A stretch of 5,210 nucleotides of DNA from Pseudomonadota bacterium (lineage in GTDB: Bacteria; Pseudomonadota; Gammaproteobacteria; Burkholderiales; Burkholderiaceae_B): contig JAFAEO010000079.1 of NCBI GenBank assembly GCA_023423975.1, forward strand, positions 1 through 5,210. Reading direction: 5' to 3'. Of the stretch, positions 1-4,834 are shown piece after piece; the first letter of the stretch is position 1, and every line of letters starts with the position of its first letter. Position numbers and translations under genes: made by a program. Under the pieces are notes generated by a model, which was given only the letters and a program-made list of their open reading frames with translations, did not search any database and was not told where the DNA came from.

Positions 1-127
1 ATTGCTGTTCGCTATCGCTCACAGCGTCGGGGCGATTTTTGCAACTTGCATACGTGACAACCCAAAGCAAAAGCAACTATGGCTTCGCTTCGCTCAGGAG
101 CTTTATGCTCGCTTCGCTCGATCTAGA
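1..127. repeat. Left copy of 127-bp terminal direct repeat (circular overlap)
   Basis: Bases 1-127 are identical to 5084-5210. An exact repeat at both ends of a contig, with no coding content and no flanking duplication, is what an assembler leaves when it opens a circle; 127 is also a commonly used k-mer length. The real molecule is therefore inferred to be 5083 bp and circular. The segment contains several TCGCT motifs, a small GAGC/GCTC hairpin (98-101 with 107-110) and the right arm of a long stem-loop whose left arm lies just before the junction at 5048. A genuine terminal repeat of a linear element is possible but less likely. Confidence 0.9.
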
Positions 128-525
128 TGCAAAGTAAGTCAGTTCGCACCCTTTGGGATGCTCTGAAATACAGGTGATTTATGGATAGGGAGCTTGTAAT
201 CAGGGAAAAGGCATTGCGAGAATTTTAATTGTGACAGTTCGCTCGTAGACACTCGCTCTATAAGTTGCTGTTATTGTTTAGATATTTTTAACATTGCACA
301 TATTTTTCAAACTTTAAGATTAATAAATAATTTGAATTTTCATATTGTTTCTAATTTTAGTATCTCAAATTGATCATAAATATAGCTCTATTTTGCGCTG
401 ATTTGCGTTTTAAGCGACTTTTGATGTATCGCAGTACGTTTGTATATTGGTCATCTATTTCGTTGAATACAGCGCATTCTGTGCGATTTTTTGAAGTTGC
501 GATTTTTTGAAGTTGCGATTTTCTT
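128..525. other. Non-coding upstream region; no convincing gene
   Basis: This stretch carries no open reading frame with coding character. Its left part (128-260) continues the TCGCT-rich sequence seen in 1-127; the rest is A+T-rich. At 181-228 there is a 15-codon frame (MDRELVIREKALREF) with an AGGTG four bases upstream, too short to call. At 328-374 there are segments that match the arms of the oriT inverted repeat. At 482-522 there is a 16-bp tandem repeat. No tRNA, rRNA or pdif (XerC/XerD) site was recognised. Confidence 0.6.
482..522. repeat. 16-bp tandem repeat, about 2.5 copies
   Basis: The unit TGCGATTTTTTGAAGT occurs at 482-497 and 498-513, and a third partial copy (TGCGATTTT) at 514-522. 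Both full copies are identical. The repeat ends four bases before the first palindrome of the array at 526, so it may be part of the same control or maintenance region, either as a binding site set or as a flexible A/T-tract spacer. No function can be assigned from sequence. Confidence 0.8.
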
Positions 526-682
526 GTTACACGGTAATATTTTTATAAAAAAATCATAATTTAAGTGTTATGCGGTAACTATTAAAAGTTACAGGGTAAC
601 TATTTAGCGTTACAGGTAACAATAAGGTTATCGGGTAACGATATTTTTATAAATCTGTATTTATATTTGATTACCGTGTAAC
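526..682. promoter_or_regulatory. Array of six imperfect GTTAC/GTAAC palindromes, likely binding sites of the downstream RHH protein
   Basis: Six sites share the pattern GTTAY-N2/3-GTAAC: 526-538 (GTTACACGGTAAT), 567-579 (GTTATGCGGTAAC), 588-600 (GTTACAGGGTAAC), 609-620 (GTTACAGGTAAC), 627-639 (GTTATCGGGTAAC) and 670-682 (ATTACCGTGTAAC). Start-to-start distances are 41, 21, 21, 18 and 43 bp, close to multiples of two helical turns, so the sites would lie on roughly one face of the DNA. A 13-bp direct repeat (ATATTTTTATAAA) follows the first site (537-549) and the fifth (641-653). The last site overlaps the promoter of the gene at 734. Ribbon-helix-helix regulators typically bind such arrays upstream of their own genes, as operators or as centromere-like sites. 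That the gene at 734 encodes the binder is inferred from position. Confidence 0.75.
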
Positions 683-695
683 GTAAATTTATGCT
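667..695 (+). promoter_or_regulatory. Predicted sigma70-type promoter for the RHH gene
   Basis: The -35 candidate TTGATT (667-672) and the -10 candidate TATGCT (690-695) are separated by 17 bp, which predicts a start near 702 and a leader of about 30 nt. The sixth palindrome (670-682) covers the -35 and spacer, so a protein bound there would block RNA polymerase; this fits autorepression. A second TATGCT at 695-700 would need a 22-bp spacer and is less likely. Confidence 0.6.
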
Positions 696-733
696 ATGCT
701 TTGATGGTTGAATAATAAAATTGGAATTATGCA

Positions 734-1015
734 ATGAAAGATGCAAATGATAAAAAGACGATTGATATGTTAAAGCCTGCCCCACTCACGAATTCTGAAC
801 GACAAAAAGCGTATAGAGAAAGACGTAAGAGTGATGCAAGTCAACGCTTAGACGTATATTTAGATAAGTCTGTATCAGACCAGTTGGCTGATATTGTTGG
901 AGCAGTAGGGGGGAGTCAAAAGGACGTTTTGACACGTCTGATTGATAAAGAATATAAGCGTTTATATGCTGTTAAAAACAGTAGATTAAAGAAGTATATT
1001 GAAAGCAAGGGATAA
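734..1015 (+). CDS. Small ribbon-helix-helix DNA-binding protein (plasmid copy-control/partition type)
   Basis: The 93-aa product looks like a ribbon-helix-helix (MetJ/Arc fold) regulator. Residues 18-32 (LTNSERQKAYRERRK) form a basic helix; 37-44 (QRLDVYLD) fit the single DNA-contacting beta strand; about 45-58 and 61-77 (SQKDVLTRLIDKEYKRL) fit the two helices, with GG at 59-60 as the turn. The layout resembles CopB/RepA2-like replication regulators of plasmids, and also small RHH partition proteins; no ParA ATPase is encoded. The ATG at 734 is chosen because it follows a good promoter with a short leader, although the ribosome binding site is weak (TGGAA at 722-726). Six palindromes lie immediately upstream and the last overlaps the promoter, so it probably represses itself. 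The RHH fold is fairly sure; the exact role (copy control, partition or simple autoregulation) is open. Confidence 0.85.
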   Translation: MKDANDKKTIDMLKPAPLTNSERQKAYRERRKSDASQRLDVYLDKSVSDQLADIVGAVGGSQKDVLTRLIDKEYKRLYAVKNSRLKKYIESKG

Positions 1016-1027
1016 GTACTTGATTTG

Positions 1028-1058
1028 ATAAAGCCCAAAAAATGGGGCTTTATTTTTA
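1028..1058 (+). terminator. Rho-independent terminator after the RHH gene
   Basis: A 9-bp stem (ATAAAGCCC at 1028-1036 with GGGCTTTAT at 1045-1053) closes an 8-nt A-rich loop and is followed by a T run to 1058. It starts 13 bp after the RHH stop codon. The relaxase gene ends at 1061 on the other strand, so the hairpin sits between convergent genes; read on the minus strand it lacks a good T run and would be a weaker terminator. Confidence 0.88.
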
Positions 1059-1060
1059 TA

Positions 1061-2500
1061 CTAAAAATTTGGACTTGGTGAGTTATCAATTTCTTTGTCA
1101 ATTTTACGATTATTTTTGCTATTTTCTTGCTGATTTTTAACAGTGCTTTCTTGTCGATCTAGCAAGTCATGGCTATTGCATGTAGCTAAATCATCAAGCC
1201 AGTTTTGCACAAATTCCCGATCTAATTTTAGTAGATTTCTCTCATGTTGATCTCTAATATATCCTTTATTTTCAAATATTTGATATGTTTTTAGGTCATT
1301 TGAAAAGGCTGTGATGCTTGCCTGAATTGTTGGTTCTGTTGGTTCATTTTTGAGTACATCAATAATGGCATATTGTTTTTGCTTTATTGCTTCAATGTAC
1401 TCTCTAATACTGTATTGTGGTTTATCTTCAATAGCTGATAACTCTAAAACCCTTGTTATTAAAGGCGTTGGGGGTAATTCTTGAAAGTGTTTGCATGCTT
1501 CCAGTGCTGTACATCGAGGTGATTCACTAGCAGTACGCATGATTTCTGCTCTTGATGCGCTTTGATCTGCTTCGAGTCTAGTTTTGGCTTCTAAATAATA
1601 ATGTTCATATAGTTGATAGTTGTTGTATTCACGCAAGTCATTGACTTCATTGATCGCTCGCTCACGCTCTGCAAGCTTCGCTTGATATGCAGTATTTTTA
1701 TCTTTGTCCTTAAACGTCAGGTCAGGGTCAAGACGTAACAAAGATTTTGGAATCATTGGCACTGGCTTTAAGTTCGTGCCGTGAATGCGGTTGTAATCTT
1801 CATGATGCAGGCATGACACAACATTTGGCACCTCAACATCAATGCCCTTTATTTTTACTATTTTGGTCGGTGCGTATTTCTCCAGATGCTCATTAATAAT
1901 AACTTCTGTATCGACACGCATTTCATTAATGATCGTTTTGCCTTTGCCGCGAACGTCTGGAGTAATTTTTTGCGCTCCGCCTTTTTCTGGTTCTGCATCA
2001 TTGTAGCGACTGAAAAACTGTTCAGCAGTTCTATTATGTTCATCAACTGAACGCTCGCAATACATGATGTGAAGGTGTGGTTGATCTTGTCCGCCGATCT
2101 CGCCTGCATGATTATGAATTGCTGCGGTATATGGAAAGTTAAACTCATCAGTGAATTGTTTAATCAATGCTTCTGCAAGTTCGATTCGCTGTTGAACAGA
2201 CAATTCTTTAGGTAGTGCGATCACTTGGCTTGCAGCAGTACGAGCATTTTTTCGTTCGTAAATATGAGCAGCTTCCCAAAACAGGTCAGGACGCTTTTCG
2301 GCAAAGCTGGGCATGTTGCCAGATTTCACATACTCGACTTTTTCATGGAGATTGTCTTTGTGATTTTTATAGTGTGCTGTGCGTGTGATGTAGTGAAACC
2401 GGTTTTTGCATGACGGGGCTTTTTTAACTTTGGTTGTGCCGGTCGAGGTCTTAACTTTGGTTGTGCCTTTGCCAGTGTATGCATAATCAAAGTAGTACAT
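1061..2500 (-). CDS. mobA: MobA/MobL-family relaxase (MOBQ type)
   Basis: A 479-aa DNA relaxase that would nick oriT and stay joined to the 5' end of the transferred strand. Similarity to RSF1010 MobA runs from the catalytic tyrosine region through the fold: HYITR (Tyr37 is the likely nucleophile, matching Tyr25 of MobA in DYIQR), SGNMPSFA (60-67), the metal-binding histidine motif with H129 or H131 and H142/H144 in PHLHIMYCER (141-150), and RYNDAEPEKGGAQK (165-178). The C-terminal half is a long, charged, mostly helical tail; the primase domain of RSF1010 MobA is absent. The ATG at 2500 has a GGAG ribosome binding site ten bases upstream (2511-2514). Residues 12-17 and 21-26 are a perfect GTTKVK repeat. 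It lies divergent from the MobC-like gene, with oriT between them. It must depend on a helper plasmid for coupling protein and mating pore. Confidence 0.93.
   Translation of the reverse strand: MYYFDYAYTGKGTTKVKTSTGTTKVKKAPSCKNRFHYITRTAHYKNHKDNLHEKVEYVKSGNMPSFAEKRPDLFWEAAHIYERKNARTAASQVIALPKELSVQQRIELAEALIKQFTDEFNFPYTAAIHNHAGEIGGQDQPHLHIMYCERSVDEHNRTAEQFFSRYNDAEPEKGGAQKITPDVRGKGKTIINEMRVDTEVIINEHLEKYAPTKIVKIKGIDVEVPNVVSCLHHEDYNRIHGTNLKPVPMIPKSLLRLDPDLTFKDKDKNTAYQAKLAERERAINEVNDLREYNNYQLYEHYYLEAKTRLEADQSASRAEIMRTASESPRCTALEACKHFQELPPTPLITRVLELSAIEDKPQYSIREYIEAIKQKQYAIIDVLKNEPTEPTIQASITAFSNDLKTYQIFENKGYIRDQHERNLLKLDREFVQNWLDDLATCNSHDLLDRQESTVKNQQENSKNNRKIDKEIDNSPSPNF
2424..2467 (-). repeat. 27-bp-period direct repeat inside the relaxase 5' end
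   Basis: The 17-bp sequence TTAACTTTGGTTGTGCC occurs at 2424-2440 and again at 2451-2467, giving a period of 27 bp (nine codons). It encodes GTTKVK twice near the N-terminus of the relaxase. The copies are identical, which suggests a recent in-frame duplication by slippage or recombination. Confidence 0.85.
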
Positions 2501-2542
2501 TTTCCGATAACTCCATTTTGAAATATGCCTGTTTTGGCTTTT

Positions 2543-2613
2543 GCCCCGCAGGGCGAGAAGGAGTGTTTCTAATTCAAATTGATTGCGTAGTAATTAATTT
2601 GAATTAGAAACAC
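2543..2613 (-). other. Predicted oriT: inverted repeat plus RSF1010-like nick region
   Basis: An 18-bp perfect inverted repeat (GTGTTTCTAATTCAAATT at 2563-2580 and its reverse complement at 2596-2613) has a 15-nt centre that can pair further. On the minus strand the repeat is followed by TCCTTCTCGCCCT and then GCGGGGC. RSF1010-type oriTs share this order: an inverted repeat containing GTTTCT, a short spacer, then GCGCCCT with the nick after the T. By analogy, nic is predicted on the minus strand between the complements of 2550 and 2549. Placement between divergent mobA and mobC-like genes, as in RSF1010, supports this. A short GCCC/GGGC hairpin (2543-2546 with 2551-2554) straddles the proposed nick. 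The inverted repeat is seen; its role and the exact nick are inferred. Confidence 0.65.
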
Positions 2614-2635
2614 GTAGACGAGCAAAACATTAAAT

Positions 2636-2653
2636 AAATTACTCACGTAATTT
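2636..2653. promoter_or_regulatory. Palindrome AAATTAC-TCAC-GTAATTT upstream of the mobC-like gene
   Basis: Seven-base arms at 2636-2642 and 2647-2653 flank TCAC. The TTAC/GTAA half-sites match those of the six-palindrome array at 526-682, but are separated by four rather than two or three bases. It lies 28 bp before the first ATG of the mobC-like gene, a sensible operator position. It may bind the RHH protein or a Mob protein, or be unrelated. Confidence 0.45.
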
Positions 2654-2680
2654 AGTTTAATTTTTGTTGCGTGACAATGT

Positions 2681-3466
2681 ATGATGGAAAAACTAAATTT
2701 TTATTGTGGTGGTGGCTTCTCTATGGCGACTCGTGGACGACCTGCACGAATATTTTATGATTCTGATTTAGGTAAAATAGTTCGTTTTGCAATGCGTATG
2801 GAATTTCGGACTAAAGCACAACAAAAACTTTGTGATGCAGAAAATCATAGTCCCATCACTACGTTTCATACTGCTGTTGATAATGAGTTGTTGACGCTAG
2901 TAAAAACTGTAGATCGTGAAAGAACTACGTATAGAAGAAATGCTGAGTTGTACAAAATTATTCAACATAAATCGACAACGACTGTCCAATTAACACACTT
3001 AGAAAAAGAAATTTTAGGCTATGACTGGAAAGATCGAGACGGTTTTTTTAATTGTCAAAATGCTTTAACGACATACGCCAAACTTGAAAAAATTGCTAAA
3101 TCTGAAATTGAACGTGCAGAAAGTCAGAAACGGCAAGAAGCGATAAAAAAGACACTAGAACAGCAGACAGATGGACAGAAGCGCAGAAAAGAAAATGAGC
3201 GTCGTAAATACTTTCTTGGTGGTGTTGTTCTTAAATATAGCCAATTTCTGAAAGACAATTATTTGTTTGGTCAACAAGATTCTGAAGAAGCGATTTTACA
3301 GCATTTACTTGAAGACTTTATTGTTTGTAACTACTTGTCAGAAGTAACTAATGATGATGAAAATAAAGCCAATAATGTAAGAAATGCTATTAAAAATAAT
3401 CACTCTGAAATAATAGAGAAAATAAGAAACATGTCTAAAGATATCGAAAATGATAAGCGTAGATGA
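2681..3466 (+). CDS. mobC: MobC-like mobilisation accessory protein with long N-terminal extension
   Basis: The 261-aa product carries, at about residues 133-220, a charged helical segment followed by RRKENERRKYFLGGVVLKY (168-186) and a LFG/HLLEDFI stretch. This closely resembles RSF1010 MobC, which has RKNETRRKVLVGAMIL in the same setting. MobC is a small relaxosome protein that helps separate the strands at oriT. The gene lies divergent from the relaxase across oriT, exactly where mobC sits in RSF1010. RSF1010 MobC is about 94 aa, so some 130 N-terminal residues here are extra and of unknown role; they begin with a basic, AT-hook-like ATRGRPARIF (16-25). Translation may really start at Met15 (2723), which has a G-rich GTGGTGG seven bases upstream, whereas the ATG at 2681 has no visible ribosome binding site. 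The symbol is by analogy with RSF1010. Confidence 0.75.
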   Translation: MMEKLNFYCGGGFSMATRGRPARIFYDSDLGKIVRFAMRMEFRTKAQQKLCDAENHSPITTFHTAVDNELLTLVKTVDRERTTYRRNAELYKIIQHKSTTTVQLTHLEKEILGYDWKDRDGFFNCQNALTTYAKLEKIAKSEIERAESQKRQEAIKKTLEQQTDGQKRRKENERRKYFLGGVVLKYSQFLKDNYLFGQQDSEEAILQHLLEDFIVCNYLSEVTNDDENKANNVRNAIKNNHSEIIEKIRNMSKDIENDKRR

Positions 3467-3474
3467 CAGTTGAA

Positions 3475-3666
3475 TCAGTTGTTGTACAGCAGTTTTTTTG
3501 CTCTCAGAATTCTATTTTCTAAACCCTCTATGCTTTTCTGAAGTCGTGGACTATATGCTTTTTTTTGAAGATCAGAAAATTCTTTAAGCTCTGTTTCTAG
3601 CTGTTCAATTCTTTGTTTGAGCAGAATTTCTTTTTCAAATTTTGTTATATATTTTTCAAGTATCAT
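3475..3666 (-). CDS. Small coiled-coil protein of unknown function
   Basis: This 63-aa frame is not recognised. It is almost wholly helical and charged, with two heptad-like stretches (about residues 7-33 and 41-60) separated by Y38-S39-P40, which suggests a helical hairpin or antiparallel coiled coil. There is no signal peptide, membrane segment or obvious DNA-binding motif. It is on the rep strand, 94 bp beyond the rep stop, and its stop lies 8 bp from the stop of the convergent mobC-like gene, so it fills an otherwise empty gap. The ribosome binding site is weak: AAAGAG lies 13 bases upstream of the ATG. A palindrome (3723-3748) separates it from rep. The coherent coiled-coil composition argues for a real gene, perhaps a replication or maintenance accessory, but that role is a guess. 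Confidence 0.6.
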   Translation of the reverse strand: MILEKYITKFEKEILLKQRIEQLETELKEFSDLQKKAYSPRLQKSIEGLENRILRAKKLLYNN

Positions 3667-3722
3667 TTTGATTTTAAATCTCTTTAAGCACTAAACATAG
3701 ATGGCGAATTTCAATATCCTTT

Positions 3723-3748
3723 CGCTTGCCCCCTGGGGGGAGCAAGCG
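3723..3748. repeat. GC-rich inverted repeat between rep and the small coiled-coil gene
   Basis: CGCTTG (3723-3728) pairs with CAAGCG (3743-3748), and the C/G runs inside (3729-3733 with 3738-3742) extend the stem with one mismatch. It starts 13 bp past the rep stop on the minus strand. There is no T run on either side, so it is not a classical rho-independent terminator; it could slow 3' decay of the rep message, attenuate readthrough into the small gene, or be a protein or single-strand structure site. Confidence 0.65.
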
Positions 3749-3760
3749 AGGTTATTGGAA

Positions 3761-4756
3761 TTAGGCATCAATCTCTATATTTAAATCTTGTAGCTTGTCG
3801 AGCCAGTATTGAGTTTTATCATCTTTGATATCAGCTTTAATGCGATTGATCAGATCTTCACTGGTTTCCCCGAATTGTAAGAATCGAGGTAGAACGCTTG
3901 GATCTGAAATGGCTCTATAGATATCCATAGCCTTAATTTTTTGAGGTGGTTGAGGTGGTTTTGGAGCTTCTGGGGTCGGCTGTTCGGCTTTTACTGTAAT
4001 TTTTTTGGTGACAGTGAAATTAACATGACTTGCTTTACGCCCCTCTTTTTTAGCAGCTTTATATTGAACTGATAACTCTGTTTTTAAGTTGATCAAGTCT
4101 ATATGTGGTTTTAAGACAAACTTTTTAAATTCTTTGTAGTCTGTATATGATTGCAAATCAATATTTAGCACCTCTTTTAAATCATTGATTGCTATATCAA
4201 AATTGAAGCGATATTCATTCTGGACTAACAAAGGGTATAGTTTTAATCCGTGTCCGTGTAACCCTGAAATTGATTTTATTTGTAGCTTAGTAAAGGGATG
4301 TTGTTTGTTGAAAACATACATAATATGAAGTGCGTAATGCGTAAAGCTGACAGTAAAACGCCCATTCTTATAAGCTGTTGAAGTAACAAGCCTTGTCCGC
4401 ACGTTTCCGCGCTCTTCATTGTAAAAAATAACACTATGGTTATAAAGTGCATCCACAACACGATCTAAAGCTGCATAAGCCCCTTTAATGTTTAGACCAG
4501 TAAGCTCTGCATACTCTTTTGCAGTAATTGAAAAGCATGTTTTTTCATCCGGCAAACCATCAGATAACCGCACTTTAGGGCTAAAAAACATGAGCAATTT
4601 AAGCATGTCATCTTTGGGTGGCTTCTCGTGTTGAAGCTGCCAAAACGCATTTTGAAGAACAGCTAGATGTTCTGGATACTTCTTTTGCTGTGAAGATAAT
4701 GGATATAACTCTTTATCTTGTTCTGTGAAGTCGTTGACTGAATTCTTTTTACTCAC
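3761..4756 (-). CDS. rep: Rep_3-family plasmid replication initiator
   Basis: A 331-aa theta-replication initiator of the Rep_3 (RepB/RepE/pi-like) superfamily. The two winged-helix domains are visible: WH1 about residues 30-150, with FSITAKEYAELTGLNIKGAY (75-94) as the typical helix-turn-helix region, and WH2 about 155-250, with LKLYPLLVQNEYRFNFDI (171-188), DLKEVLNI (192-199), YKEFKKFVLKPHIDLIN (207-223) and GRKASHVNFTV (239-249). A proline-rich linker (about 259-272) leads to a helical C-terminal tail of about 55 residues, longer than the minimal family fold. The start is GTG at 4756; no earlier in-frame ATG fits and the next Met is residue 51, inside WH1. The ribosome binding site is weak (GGTGA, ten bases upstream). 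Rep should bind the iterons at 4835-4928 and melt the A+T-rich tract beyond; an inverted repeat over its promoter suggests self-repression. Confidence 0.93.
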   Translation of the reverse strand: MSKKNSVNDFTEQDKELYPLSSQQKKYPEHLAVLQNAFWQLQHEKPPKDDMLKLLMFFSPKVRLSDGLPDEKTCFSITAKEYAELTGLNIKGAYAALDRVVDALYNHSVIFYNEERGNVRTRLVTSTAYKNGRFTVSFTHYALHIMYVFNKQHPFTKLQIKSISGLHGHGLKLYPLLVQNEYRFNFDIAINDLKEVLNIDLQSYTDYKEFKKFVLKPHIDLINLKTELSVQYKAAKKEGRKASHVNFTVTKKITVKAEQPTPEAPKPPQPPQKIKAMDIYRAISDPSVLPRFLQFGETSEDLINRIKADIKDDKTQYWLDKLQDLNIEIDA

Positions 4757-4773
4757 AATTTTTATTTCACCAA

Positions 4774-4804
4774 GGGGGGTGTTGTTATAATTTATATCAC
4801 CCCC
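4774..4804. promoter_or_regulatory. Inverted repeat over the rep promoter, probable Rep operator
   Basis: GGGGGTG (4775-4781) pairs with CACCCCC (4798-4804) across a 16-nt A+T-rich centre that contains the rep -10 region. The left arm with its flank (GGGGGGTGTTG, 4774-4784) resembles the iteron read on the minus strand (GGGGGGTGGTGTTGCAG). In Rep_3 plasmids, Rep dimers often repress rep at an inverted, partial iteron overlapping the promoter, and this fits that pattern. Binding is inferred. Confidence 0.6.
4783..4791 (+). promoter_or_regulatory. Possible divergent extended -10 promoter reading into the iterons
   Basis: TGTTATAAT on the plus strand is a perfect extended -10 element (TGnTATAAT). 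The -35 position (about 4763-4768, TATTTC) is poor, which extended -10 promoters can tolerate. A transcript would start near 4798 and run through all four iterons toward the junction stem-loop. It sits inside the rep operator, so Rep could control it. It may be a chance match in A+T-rich DNA. Confidence 0.35.
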
Positions 4805-4820
4805 TTTAGGTGCTAGTCAA
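4791..4820 (-). promoter_or_regulatory. Predicted sigma70-type promoter of rep
   Basis: On the minus strand TTGACT (4820-4815) and TATAAA (4796-4791) are separated by 18 bp, a good promoter match. Transcription would begin near 4784, giving a leader of about 28 nt before the GTG at 4756. The promoter lies between the iterons and rep and overlaps the inverted repeat at 4774-4804. Confidence 0.65.
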
Positions 4821-4834
4821 TGGGGTGTTTTTGT

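Noticed and set aside
181..228. 15-codon frame MDRELVIREKALREF after an AGGTG
   Set aside because: Too short, spacing to the ATG is tight, and no following gene would make it a leader peptide. Could be checked by ribosome profiling.
424..510. 28-codon frame in the non-coding region
   Set aside because: It runs into the 16-bp tandem repeat, has no ribosome binding site and no recognisable features.
553..582. Possible pdif (XerC/XerD) site, GCATAA and TTATG halves on the minus strand
   Set aside because: The spacer would be eight rather than six bases, both arms deviate, and the segment is explained by the second palindrome of the array.
526..682. Reading the palindrome array as a second iteron origin
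   Set aside because: Sites are palindromic rather than directional, unrelated to the rep iterons, and no second initiator gene is present.
482..682. CRISPR array
   Set aside because: Repeats are 12-16 bp, spacing is a helical multiple without spacer-sized unique inserts, and there are no cas genes.
600..785. 61-codon minus-strand frame over the palindrome array
   Set aside because: It overlaps the array, the promoter and the start of the RHH gene; the translation has no domain-like composition.
916..1101. 61-codon minus-strand frame
   Set aside because: It is antisense to the RHH gene, crosses the terminator and runs into the relaxase 3' end; a shadow frame.
1858..2148. 96-codon minus-strand frame
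   Set aside because: It lies wholly inside the relaxase in another frame, over its conserved histidine motif region.
2225..2413. 62-codon plus-strand frame with a hydrophobic C-terminus
   Set aside because: It is antisense to the conserved N-terminal part of the relaxase; the hydrophobic stretch follows from the opposite-strand codons.
4276..4461. 61-codon minus-strand frame
   Set aside because: It is embedded in rep in another frame.
4749..4757. TTACTCACA, a near match to a DnaA box
   Set aside because: One key position differs and it lies on the rep start codon, on the far side of the promoter from the A+T-rich tract.
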